DNA of 7,507 nucleotides from Synechococcaceae bacterium WB4_1_0192. Its GTDB lineage: Bacteria > Cyanobacteriota > Cyanobacteriia > PCC-6307 > Cyanobiaceae. The position numbers were made by a program, and so were the translations under genes. The DNA is taken from the NCBI GenBank assembly GCA_009926195.1, contig RFPK01000096.1, forward strand, positions 1 to 7,507, given 5' to 3'. The notes under the pieces are model-generated. The model searched no databases. It saw only the letters and a list, made by a program, of their open reading frames with translations, and had not been told where the DNA came from. Below, piece after piece: positions 1-7,154 of this stretch. How positions within the stretch are numbered: position 1 is the first letter of the stretch; every line of letters begins with the position of its first letter.

Positions 1-1768
1 CGGCATCGACCTGATCGAGCAGCTCCTGCAGAGCGTCCTCGCTCAGGGGTGGCTCCCCGGCAAGCCGGGCGGCGATCTGCCGCTGCACCACCAGATCGCC
101 GTAGCGGCGGATCGGCGAGGTGGCCTGGGCATAAGCGGGCAGACCCAGGCTGAAATGGGGCGCCGGTCGACTGCCCATCAACCCGCGGCTGAGGCAGCGC
201 TTGATCGCGGCGAACCGCACCGCGCCATCCGGCAGGGCGGCCAGTTCCTGCGCAGGCGGCAGCTCGGCTGGCAACTGGCTGCGATAGGGCAGGGCCAGGT
301 CGTGCTCCACGCCGAAGCAGGCCGCCAGGGTGCCGGCCAGGATCATCGCCTCGGCCACCAGTTGGCGTGAGGGGCTGGGCTCACTGATCTCCAGCACCGG
401 CTGCCCTTGGCGGTTACGGATCCGCCCCTCGGGCAGGTCCATCTGCAGGGCCCCCTGGGCCAGCCGCCAGCGGCGACGGCGCTCCAGCAGCCGATCCAGA
501 TCGGCCAGATCCGGATCCTCAGGCGGCGCCAGATCGATCAGTTCATCGGCATCGCCGTAGCTGAGCCGGTAGGTGGGCTTGACCCAGCTGCGGACGATGC
601 CGTAGGCGGCGATCTCGCCTCCCTCCTGCAGGTCCACCCAGAAACTCCAGGCGGCGGAACGCACGCCCTGGCGCAGGCTGAACGGTCCGTTGGCCAGCTG
701 CTCCGGGAACATCGGCAGGGTGCCGGCGGCCAGGTAGAGGCTGCTGCCGCGCCGCCGCGCCTCCAGGTCGAGCGGTGAACCGGGCTCGATCAGGCGGCCG
801 GGATCCGCCACGTGGATCCACAACCGCAGGCTGCCGTCATCGCGGCGCTCCAGGGCCAGGCCGTCATCGATGTCGCGGGTGTCCTCATCGTCGATCGTGA
901 CGCAGTGCTGCGCACACAGATCCAGCCGCTCGGCATCGCCCGGCCAGTCCTGGTCCACCAACGCCAGCAGGCGTTCCGCCTCCGCCTGCTGCTCCACGCT
1001 GAAGCCACTGCTCCAGGTGGTGCCCTCCAGGGAGATCAGCCGGTGGGCATCCCATTGCCCCAGATCCACCAGCAGGTGGCGCAGCTCGCCGCGATCACCG
1101 CCCAGATGCAGGCTGGTGAGACTCTGCCGCAGGCCGGGATCGAGCCCATCGATCTCGATCAGCCCGCTGGCGAGCTGCTGGAGCTGATCGAGGCGCTGGC
1201 GCTGCTCCTCGGGCAGATCCGCGGCCTGGATGGGGCGGCGTGCGCGCAGCAGCATCAGCCAGGTCTGCTCCCGTTGCTGTTGCAGCTGCAGGCGCCGCCG
1301 CTCCCGCCGCAGCGGTCTGAGGTCCGCCAGCGGACGGGCACTGATCAGACCCTGACGCAGGCGGAACAACTGCTGTTCAGCCATCAGCTCCAGCCAGCAG
1401 GCCGCCCGTTGTGCCGGTTGGCTGCCACCGCAGACCAGATCCGTGAAGTCCGCCAGGCTGACGGCCTCTCCATCTTCCAACAGCAGCAACCAGGCGGCAC
1501 CCCATTCACGACGGCTCGGCCTGGCAGCGGCGACCCGCTCGGCCGTCAGCTGCCACGGCGAAACCCCCAACCGCACCGGCGGATCAACGCCGGAGGGCAG
1601 GGGGTCAAGCAGCTGGATCTGCCGCTGAGGCAGGACCACAGATTTGGCGTCGTAGCCGAGACGCAGGCGCAGCTTGCTGCCCTGAACCGCCTCGACCACG
1701 GCGAGATGCACTCCACGGCTGTCCTCAACGCCGACAAGGTCGCCGCAATGGAAAGACGAAGAGCTCAG
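1..1768 (-). CDS. RNB-family 3'-5' exoribonuclease (RNase II/R type, cyanobacterial Zam-like), 3' end cut by window edge
   Basis: Hydrolytic exoribonuclease that degrades single-stranded RNA from the 3' end in the cytoplasm. From position 1768 the frame stays open for 589 codons to the left edge. Seen: an N-terminal GDLVGVED segment, then the RNB catalytic centre with Asp293, Asp299, Asp301 and Asp302 (IDDEDTRDIDDG). This is the same spacing as Asp201/207/209/210 of E. coli RNase II. Further RNB motifs are QGALQMDLPEG, VAEAMILAGT and, at about residues 551-556, SPIRRYGD. The closing part and any S1 domain lie outside the window. Start: no ATG, GTG or TTG lies in frame between the rpsR stop and the conserved GDLVGV. 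The best candidate is CTG at 1768-1766, with GAGGG seven bases upstream; the first ordinary start is GTG at 1711, which would remove GDLVGV. It follows rpsR by 3 bases, so co-transcription is likely. Family assignment is firm; RNase II versus R, and substrate, are not settled. Confidence 0.93.
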   Translation of the reverse strand, partial: MSSSSFHCGDLVGVEDSRGVHLAVVEAVQGSKLRLRLGYDAKSVVLPQRQIQLLDPLPSGVDPPVRLGVSPWQLTAERVAAARPSRREWGAAWLLLLEDGEAVSLADFTDLVCGGSQPAQRAACWLELMAEQQLFRLRQGLISARPLADLRPLRRERRRLQLQQQREQTWLMLLRARRPIQAADLPEEQRQRLDQLQQLASGLIEIDGLDPGLRQSLTSLHLGGDRGELRHLLVDLGQWDAHRLISLEGTTWSSGFSVEQQAEAERLLALVDQDWPGDAERLDLCAQHCVTIDDEDTRDIDDGLALERRDDGSLRLWIHVADPGRLIEPGSPLDLEARRRGSSLYLAAGTLPMFPEQLANGPFSLRQGVRSAAWSFWVDLQEGGEIAAYGIVRSWVKPTYRLSYGDADELIDLAPPEDPDLADLDRLLERRRRWRLAQGALQMDLPEGRIRNRQGQPVLEISEPSPSRQLVAEAMILAGTLAACFGVEHDLALPYRSQLPAELPPAQELAALPDGAVRFAAIKRCLSRGLMGSRPAPHFSLGLPAYAQATSPIRRYGDLVVQRQIAARLAGEPPLSEDALQELLDQVDA

Positions 1769-1771
1769 GGA

Positions 1772-1993
1772 TCAGCCCTCGGGATTGACGAACGGCAGCA
1801 GCGCCACAATGCGGGCGCGCTTCACGGCGGTGGTGAGGTCGCGCTGCTGCTTGGCGGTGAGGCCAGTCAGACGACGGGGCAGGATCTTACCGCGCTCGGT
1901 GATGAACTTCTTGAGGAGATCGACATCCTTGTAGTCGATCGGTTCGCCGGGCTTGATCGGCGAGAGGCGCTTCTTGAAGAAGGAACTGCTCAT
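1772..1993 (-). CDS. rpsR: 30S ribosomal protein S18
   Basis: Small-subunit protein of the ribosomal platform; in bacteria it pairs with S6 and contacts 16S rRNA. The 73-residue product has the usual length and recognisable S18 blocks: a basic N-terminus (SSSFFKKRLSPIKPGE), IDYKDVDLLKKFITERGKI, then LPRRLTGLTAKQQRDLT and the basic helix AVKRARIVALLPF. It starts at ATG 1993-1991; no clear Shine-Dalgarno precedes it. It sits between rpmG (54 bases upstream) and the RNB exoribonuclease (3 bases downstream), a plausible three-gene transcript. Its last codons carry the putative ribosome binding site of the next gene, so translation of the two may be coupled. Its TGA stop is in the same reading frame as the exoribonuclease. 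Complete and intact. Confidence 0.98.
   Translation of the reverse strand: MSSSFFKKRLSPIKPGEPIDYKDVDLLKKFITERGKILPRRLTGLTAKQQRDLTTAVKRARIVALLPFVNPEG
1776..1780 (-). promoter_or_regulatory. ribosome binding site that decides the RNB start
   Basis: On the minus strand GAGGG lies within the last codons of rpsR, seven bases before the CTG at 1768-1766. It matches the anti-Shine-Dalgarno core and is the main reason for preferring CTG over the GTG 57 bases downstream, which has only a poorly spaced GAGG ahead of it. Confidence 0.5.
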
Positions 1994-2047
1994 GGTTGAA
2001 CGGAATGGATGAACTGACAGCAGACGGACGGGATCACGCTGAGGCGA

Positions 2048-2242
2048 TCACTTGATCTCCTTGTGGACCGTCGACTTGTTGCAGTGCGGGCAGAACTTCT
2101 TGAGTTCGATCCGTTCAGTCGTGTTGCGGCGGTTCTTCTCAGTCGTGTAACGGGACACGCCAGGAGACCGCTTGGCGGGGTTGGACCGGCATTCGGTGCA
2201 CTCGAGAGTGATCACGATCCGGACGCCCTTGTTCTTTGCCAT
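2048..2242 (-). CDS. rpmG: 50S ribosomal protein L33, zinc-binding form
   Basis: Small large-subunit protein near the ribosomal E site. The start chosen is ATG 2242-2240 (MAKNKGVRIVITLECTEC), giving 64 residues, the usual size; the frame stays open further upstream, but the extra residues do not look like L33. Two cysteine pairs are visible: CTEC in the N-terminal half, and FCPHC about eleven residues before the C-terminus. They mark the zinc-ribbon (C+) version rather than the cysteine-free paralogue. The body SRYTTEKNRRNTTERIELKK is typical. No good Shine-Dalgarno is seen. It is first in the minus-strand set rpmG-rpsR-exoribonuclease and is divergent from pheT, sharing a 119-bp upstream region with it. 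Intact. Confidence 0.97.
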   Translation of the reverse strand: MAKNKGVRIVITLECTECRSNPAKRSPGVSRYTTEKNRRNTTERIELKKFCPHCNKSTVHKEIK

Positions 2243-2293
2243 GGAAGGACGTTGCGCCGCTGATGCGATGCGGGATTGACAGTTGAACACCTT

Positions 2294-2317
2294 ACCCTGT
2301 CGCCCTCCCGGCAGGGT
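2294..2317. repeat. 9-bp inverted repeat (hairpin) in the rpmG/pheT divergent region
   Basis: Positions 2294-2302 (ACCCTGTCG) pair with 2309-2317 (CGGCAGGGT): nine base pairs, one a G-T wobble, around a six-base loop (CCCTCC). It lies 44 bases before the pheT ATG and 51 before the rpmG ATG, so it could be a DNA operator or a 5'-leader hairpin on either transcript. No T-run follows on either strand, so it is not a typical intrinsic terminator. The function is unknown. The rest of the 119-bp gap shows no convincing -35/-10 pair. Confidence 0.5.
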
Positions 2318-2351
2318 TGGCCCCGGTCCTTAGAGTCGACCCTTCCTTTGC

Positions 2352-2356
2352 AGGTG
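2352..2356 (+). promoter_or_regulatory. pheT ribosome binding site
   Basis: AGGTG, complementary to part of the 16S tail (GGAGGTGA), lies five bases before ATG 2362. It favours that ATG over the upstream in-frame TTG at 2317, and MRVSLQWLREL matches the usual PheT N-terminus. Confidence 0.5.
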
Positions 2357-2361
2357 TGCTG

Positions 2362-4520
2362 ATGCGGGTCTCGCTCCAATGGCTGCGGGAGCTGGTGGCC
2401 TGCGATCTGCCCACCGCCGAGCTCGCCGAACGTCTGTCGGTGGCCGGCTTCGAGGTCGATGCGATCGAGGATCTCGCCGCCCGCGCCGCCGGTGTGGTGG
2501 TCGGTTATGTCGAGGCGAGGGAGCAGCATCCCAATGCCGACAAGCTGAGTGTCTGCGCGGTGCGCATCGCCGCTGAGCAGGAGCCGCTGCAGATTGTCTG
2601 CGGCGCCCGCAACGTGCGCGCCGGCATCCATGTCGCAGTCGCCACCGTCGGGGCCCATCTGCCGGCGGTGGATCTGACGATCAAACCCGCCGAACTGCGT
2701 GGCGTGGCCAGCAGCGGCATGATCTGCTCCCTCGCGGAGCTGGGCCTGGCCGACAGTTCCGACGGCATCGTCATTCTCGATGAGGCCCTGGAGACACCAC
2801 CCGCCATCGGTACGCCGGTGGGTCCCCTGTTCGGTCTCGATGATCAGGTGCTGGAGCTGGCGATCACCGCCAACCGGCCCGATGGCCTGTCGATGCGGGG
2901 CATTGCCCGCGAGGTGGCCGCGCTCACCGGCAGCGCCCTGAACCTGCCCGCCGCAGCCGCAGCGGTGTCCGCCGAGCCCCTGCCCGTGCCCGCTGCGGTG
3001 CAGGAGCGGATCGAGACCGGTGGGCTGTTCAGCCTCACGGCCCTCGGCGGTATCCGCGTGGCCGCTTCCCCGGCCTGGCTTCAGCAGCGCCTGGAGCGCG
3101 CCGGCGTGCGACCGATCAACAACGTGGTCGACATCACCAACCTGGTGATGCTGGAGCTGGGCCAGCCCCTGCATGCCTTCGACGCTGATCGGCTGGCAGC
3201 CCTGGCCGGCGGCCGCCTGGATCCAGCTCTGCTCGACCTGCGCCAGGCGCAGGTCGGGGAGGTCTTCAATGCCCTCGACGGCAGCAGCCATGCGCTCAGC
3301 GCCGATGCTCTGGTGGTCAGCTACGCCGAGCGGGCCGTGGCCCTGGCGGGTGTGATGGGCGGTGCCGAAACGGCCGTCCACGACGGCACTACCACGATCT
3401 GGCTGGAGGCAGCGATGTTCGCCCCCCAGGCGGTCCGGCGCAGCGGCCGCAGCGTCGGCCTGCGCAGCGAATCCAGCAGCCGCTTTGAGAAGGGGCTGCC
3501 CGTGGAGGTGACCCTGGAGGCTGCCGATCGCGCGGTCGCCTTGCTGCAGGAGCTCTGCGGCGCCGAGGTGCAGGGCCGCTGGCTGCATCGGAAACCCCTG
3601 GCGGAGCGGCCAGCCCTGGCGCTACGTCGCGATGCCCTGCACAACCTGCTCGGCCCCGTTCACGCCAGCCCTGAGGCGGCGGCCGCCGGCGGTGATGGAC
3701 ACGACCTCGAGGATGCCGAGATCGAGCAGATCCTGACGGCCCTGGGCTGCGGGCTCACGGCCGATGAGGACGGCTGGCTGGTGCAGGTGCCGGCGGCGCG
3801 GGCGATGGACCTGCAGCGGGAGGTGGACCTGATCGAGGAGGTGGCCCGCCTGGTGGGCTACGACCGCTTCAGTTCCCACCTGCCCGATCCGATTGCTCCC
3901 GGTGGCCTCACGCCCGAACAACAGGTGGAGCGGCGGCTGCGCCGTTGCCTGGTGGCCGTCGGTCTGCAGGAAACCTGCAGCCTCTCGCTCGGGCCGGCCC
4001 GCAGCGAGCGTCCTGGTGCCGATCCGGCCCACCGTCTGCCGTTGGCCAACCCACTGCTGGCCGATTACAGCCACCTGCGCGACAGCCTTGTGGATGAATT
4101 GCTCCAGGCCGCGCAGCGCAACCTCCAGGCCGGCCGACCCGGGTTCTGGGCCTTTGAGCTCGGCCATGTGTTCAATGCCACCGCCAAGGGCGAGCGGCAG
4201 CAGTTGCAGCTGGCTGGCCTGATCTGCGGTGCCCGGCAGGCAGAACTGTGGAGCAGCGGCGGCAAGCCCCACGCCCCGGACTACTTCCAGGCCCGTGGCC
4301 TGCTGCAGGTCGCCCTGAGCCCAAGAGCCGCACGGTGGAGCAGGCCGAGCTGGTGGACCGCTACGCCGGTGAACAGGTGGGCGCCGGCCGCTGCAGCCAG
4401 GCGTTCCGCCTGCGCTATCGCGATGCCAGGCGCACCCTCACCGATGCGGAGGTGGATCAGGCCCACCAGAAGATCCGCGCCGCGCTGGAGAAACAGTTCG
4501 GCGCGGAACTGCGGGCCTGA
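2362..4520 (+). CDS. pheT: phenylalanine--tRNA ligase beta subunit, broken by an apparent internal deletion and frameshift
   Basis: Beta chain of the alpha2-beta2 PheRS, which charges tRNA-Phe; this chain carries the tRNA-binding and editing domains. Visible in order: N-terminal helix region (MRVSLQWLREL); EMAP/OB-type tRNA-binding domain about 40-150 (VGYVEAREQHPNADKLSV, GMICSLAELGL); B3/B4 editing domain (RPINNVVDITN from 250, MGGAE at 332, RSESSSRFEKG 368-378); B5 domain ending with DLIEEVARLVGYD 489-501; then the start of the synthetase-like core (NPLLADYSHLRDSLVDELL) to DYFQARGLLQVAL near 640-652. There the family alignment stops. The rest of the core and the start of the FDX-ACB anticodon-binding domain are absent, and the domain's end continues in another frame to TGA at 4518-4520. 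Read literally, the ORF carries nonsense sequence to TAA 4624-4626, overlapping the neighbour's 3' end. About 715 residues remain against roughly 785-820 in the family. Confidence 0.93.
4323..4520 (+). pseudogene. pheT: out-of-frame C-terminal FDX-ACB fragment of pheT
   Basis: This stretch encodes KSRTVEQAELVDRYAGEQVG, then CSQAFRLRYRDARRTLTDAE and a final helix ending EKQFGAELRA before TGA. That is the second half of the ferredoxin-fold anticodon-binding domain which closes bacterial PheT. It is in the frame starting at 4323, not the frame of residues 1-653 upstream, so normal translation from 2362 would not produce it. The preceding 30 or so residues of the domain are not encoded in any frame here. 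Its clean coding character suggests the break is recent or artificial. Confidence 0.85.
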
Positions 4521-4541
4521 TCGCCAGTTGAACGCGGAGGG

Positions 4542-7070
4542 TCAGGCCCGCTCCAGCATGGCCACCGCTTCGACGTGGCTGGTCTGGGGGAAGAAGTCGA
4601 CCGGTTGCACCCGTAGCAGCCGGTAACCACCTTCGGGGCTGCAGAGCACCCCCAGATCGCGGGCCAGGGTGGCCGGGTTGCAGCTGATGTAGGCCAGACG
4701 GGACGGGCGGCCGATCAGGATCGCCGAGAGGGCATCCGGGCTCAGGCCCTTGCGGGGCGGGTCGACGAGCAGCCCGGCCATCCCCTCAAGCCGCTCCGCC
4801 AACACAGCCGCCACATCCGCCTCCTCGAAGCGTGCCTGATCAAGGCCGTTGCGGGTGGCGTTGGAACGGGCCTGCTCCACTGAGCTGCCGTGCAACTCCA
4901 GGCCCAGCACCGGCGAGCCGGCGGCCGCCAGGGGCAGGCTGAACGTGCCGATGCCGCAGTAGGCATCGAGCAGGGGAACCGATGGACCCGGCTCAAAAAA
5001 GCTCTGCAACAGGGGCAGCAGCCGCTCCGCCTGGGGCGTGTTGACCTGGAAGAACGTGTCGGGGCCGATGCGCAGCTCAATGCCGGCGCAGCGTTCAACC
5101 AGCCAGGGGCGGCCGGCGATGCAACGGGTTTCAGGGCCAAGCACCACGTTGCTGGCACGGGGTTGCAGGTTCAACCCAACCCCCACAAGCTGCGGCCAAC
5201 GCTCCTGCCAGCGCGCCGCCAGGTCGGACAGACCGGGTAGGCGGTCATGGCTGCTCACCAGGGTGATCAGCAGCTCCCCGCTGTGGTGGCCAACGCGCAG
5301 GGCCAGGTGGCGCAGGCCGCCGCCACTGCTGAGGTTCACATCCACCGGCCAACCGCTGGCTTCGAGGTCCGCCTTGAGCGGTGCGATCAGCGCATCGATG
5401 CGGGGATCGAGCACCGGGCAGCGGTTCATGTTGACGATGCGGTGGCTGCCGCGGCGGTAGTACCCCGCCCGCAGCACGCCGTCGTCGGCGCGCTCCAGCG
5501 GGATCAGGGCCCGGTTGCGGTAACCGAGGGAGGCCTCAGCCCGCCAGATCGGCTCCACGAACGCATCGAGGTGACCGAGGCGCCGCAGGGCCTGGCGCAC
5601 CTGGTCGGTCTTGAGCTCGGCCTGGCTGTCATCACTGCAGTGCTGGAGGCTGCAGCCACCGCAGCGCTCGGCCAGGATGCAGGCCGGCCGTCGCCGCAGC
5701 GTCGGCAGCCCATCGACGAAGACCACCTCGCTGCGGTCCTCGCCGCTTGGTTCACCAAGCACCAGCTCCAGCTGGTCCTGCTCCTCGCGGCTGCAGGCCA
5801 GCACCAGCCGCAGCGGCTTCTCGCTCGGCCAGGGCTGACCGGCCACGAACAGCGGATGCCAGCGGTGTTCGCCGCTGCGCTGATCCCAGCAGCGCAGGGA
5901 GACGCCTCGGCTCAGCACGTCCTTCACCGCGACCCCCGGCGTCAGGCTGAGGGCACCCATGGCCACCGCCTGCACCGGCCGCTCGCCCCGTAGCGAGACG
6001 CCCGGCAAGCGCTCCTGCACCCACTGGCGCACCAGGGGCAGTCGACTGCTCCCCCCCACCAGCAACACCGCATCCAGATCGCCTGGCTGCACCCCAGCCG
6101 CCCGCCCGGCGGCCAGCACGGGATCCAGCAGCTCATCAAGCATCTGCAGGAGTCCCTGGCGCGTCAGCAGCGCCTCCAGCTCGGTGCGGCGCAGGCGCAG
6201 CTCCCGCACGGCATCACCGCTGGAAGGGCTCCACAGGCAGAGGGCCTCATCTTCGCTGCTGAGTTGGCATTTGAGCCGCTCGCAGGCGCTGAGCAGATCG
6301 GGGAGCAGATGAGTGGCCCCCGCGGTTTCAGGGCGATCGGGGCAGAGCGCTGCGGCGATCCAGCGATCGATGTCCCTGCCGCCCAGGGCCAGGCCGGTCT
6401 TGCCGAGCACCTCGGCGGTGCGCAGGGTCTGGCGGCTGTCGCCCAGATCGCGTCCGGCAAAGCGCAGCAGCTGGGCGATCGGCGCCGCCCGGCCTTCACC
6501 CCCCTGCAGGTGCACGAGGGCCAGATCGGTGGTGCCGCCGCCCATGTCGAGCACCAGCACCCGACTACCGGGGGGCAGTCCGGCGCCGATCGCCGCAGCG
6601 GTGGGTTCATCCACCAGCGCCACCTCCGGCACGGCCATCGCAGCCGTGGCCTGCAGCAACCACTGTCGGTAGCCCCGGTAGCTGTCGATCGGCGCGGTCA
6701 GCACCAGCCGTTGCGGCTGGATCGTCTCCGGTAGCTGCCGCCAGATGCGCTCCAGCAGCAGCTGGCCGCTGCGCTCCGGGCTGAGCAGGCTGCTGCGCGG
6801 CAGCTGGCCTTCGGGGGCGCCGATCAGGCGTTTGAAATCGCGGTGCAGCTGCGGCCCGCCCCGCTCCAGCAGACCGGCGTCCAGCACCTGGCGGCCGATC
6901 AGGGGCTGGCGGCTGTCGGCGCCCTGCAGCCAGAGCAGGCTGGGGATCACGGCCGGATCGCTGCTGCTGTAAGGGGCCAGCTCCAGCAGCTGCGGCGGCG
7001 AGCCATCGGCGGCCTGGTACGCCACCACGGTGGTGGTGCTGCCCAGGTCGATGGCGAGGGTGCCGGCCAT
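4542..7070 (-). CDS. rlmD: fusion ORF: Hsp70/DnaK-type ATPase joined in frame to RlmD/RumA-type 23S rRNA (uracil-5)-methyltransferase
   Basis: One 842-codon ORF. Residues 1-~375 are an Hsp70 ATPase domain: phosphate-1 IDLGSTTT (7-14), connect-1 DEPTAAAIG (154-162), phosphate-2 DMGGGTTD (175-182), adenosine motif VGGSSRLP (338-345). Residues ~376-458 resemble the start of the substrate-binding beta domain; no helical lid follows. From about 459 it is an SAM-dependent rRNA uracil-C5 methyltransferase: [4Fe-4S] ligands Cys464, Cys470, Cys473 and Cys551, TFFQVNTPQAE, SAM loop DAYCGIGTF (702-710), DPPRKG (770-775), catalytic Cys797 in SCNPATLARD, and the C-terminal FFPQTSHVEAVAML. The usual N-terminal TRAM domain is missing. 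Fusion of these families is not one I know; the C-terminal loss on one side and N-terminal loss on the other suggest two adjacent genes joined by a deletion. RlmD is preferred from the iron-sulfur motif; RlmC or RlmCD specificity cannot be excluded. Start ATG 7070-7068 has no clear ribosome binding site. Confidence 0.9.
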   Translation of the reverse strand: MAGTLAIDLGSTTTVVAYQAADGSPPQLLELAPYSSSDPAVIPSLLWLQGADSRQPLIGRQVLDAGLLERGGPQLHRDFKRLIGAPEGQLPRSSLLSPERSGQLLLERIWRQLPETIQPQRLVLTAPIDSYRGYRQWLLQATAAMAVPEVALVDEPTAAAIGAGLPPGSRVLVLDMGGGTTDLALVHLQGGEGRAAPIAQLLRFAGRDLGDSRQTLRTAEVLGKTGLALGGRDIDRWIAAALCPDRPETAGATHLLPDLLSACERLKCQLSSEDEALCLWSPSSGDAVRELRLRRTELEALLTRQGLLQMLDELLDPVLAAGRAAGVQPGDLDAVLLVGGSSRLPLVRQWVQERLPGVSLRGERPVQAVAMGALSLTPGVAVKDVLSRGVSLRCWDQRSGEHRWHPLFVAGQPWPSEKPLRLVLACSREEQDQLELVLGEPSGEDRSEVVFVDGLPTLRRRPACILAERCGGCSLQHCSDDSQAELKTDQVRQALRRLGHLDAFVEPIWRAEASLGYRNRALIPLERADDGVLRAGYYRRGSHRIVNMNRCPVLDPRIDALIAPLKADLEASGWPVDVNLSSGGGLRHLALRVGHHSGELLITLVSSHDRLPGLSDLAARWQERWPQLVGVGLNLQPRASNVVLGPETRCIAGRPWLVERCAGIELRIGPDTFFQVNTPQAERLLPLLQSFFEPGPSVPLLDAYCGIGTFSLPLAAAGSPVLGLELHGSSVEQARSNATRNGLDQARFEEADVAAVLAERLEGMAGLLVDPPRKGLSPDALSAILIGRPSRLAYISCNPATLARDLGVLCSPEGGYRLLRVQPVDFFPQTSHVEAVAMLERA
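5688..5702 (-). other. putative deletion junction between hsp70-like and rlmD-like genes
   Basis: At residues ~455-462 the reading LPTLRRRP passes from Hsp70-type sequence (VVFVDGLPTL) directly into the segment just before the methyltransferase iron-sulfur cysteines (RRRPACILAERC). No stop, start or intergenic sequence lies between, and the reading frame is kept. The exact breakpoint cannot be fixed, because the arginine-rich CGGCGACGG could belong to either parent. Confidence 0.6.
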
Positions 7071-7131
7071 GGCGGAAAGCTGAAGGGAAACGGCCGCCTG
7101 CGAGCGTGGCGCATCCAGTCACTGCATGGTG

Positions 7132-7145
7132 AGACCAGACGGTCT
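7132..7145. repeat. short inverted repeat in the divergent gap before the 101-aa gene
   Basis: AGACC (7132-7136) and GGTCT (7141-7145) form a five-base-pair perfect stem around AGAC, ending ten bases before ATG 7155. The 84-bp gap 7071-7154 between the divergent Hsp70-type ORF and the 101-aa gene must hold both promoters, but I see no convincing -10/-35 pair. The hairpin could be an operator half-site or a leader structure, or chance. Confidence 0.25.
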
Positions 7146-7154
7146 TGCGGCGCG

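Noticed and set aside
812..1999. 395-codon plus-strand open frame opposite the exoribonuclease and rpsR
   Set aside because: It is antisense to two genes with clear family motifs. Its product is Gln/Leu/Ala-rich low-complexity sequence with no recognisable domain, as expected of a high-GC shadow frame.
2032..2051. Direct repeat GATCAC around the rpmG stop
   Set aside because: It is two six-base copies only, one overlapping coding sequence; this is expected by chance in this composition.
2331..2336. TAGAGT as a -10 box for pheT
   Set aside because: It is only a partial match, with no -35-like hexamer at 16-18 bases upstream. The TTGACA at 2276-2281 has no -10 at a workable distance.
2212..3588. 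458-codon minus-strand open frame opposite pheT
   Set aside because: It lies antisense to well-conserved PheT domains and overlaps the rpmG start region. Its His/Gln/Gly-rich composition is typical of an antisense shadow.
4521..4541. Possible bidirectional terminator between the convergent stops
   Set aside because: The 21-bp gap has no inverted repeat and no T-run on either strand.
4521..4626. C-terminal extension of the literal pheT frame past 4520, overlapping the methyltransferase 3' end
   Set aside because: The sequence after codon 653 in that frame is Arg/Trp/Pro-rich nonsense. The genuine PheT C-terminus ends at 4520 in another frame.
5247..5993. 248-codon plus-strand open frame opposite the fusion ORF
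   Set aside because: It is antisense to motif-bearing methyltransferase and Hsp70 sequence, with no domain and no ribosome binding site.
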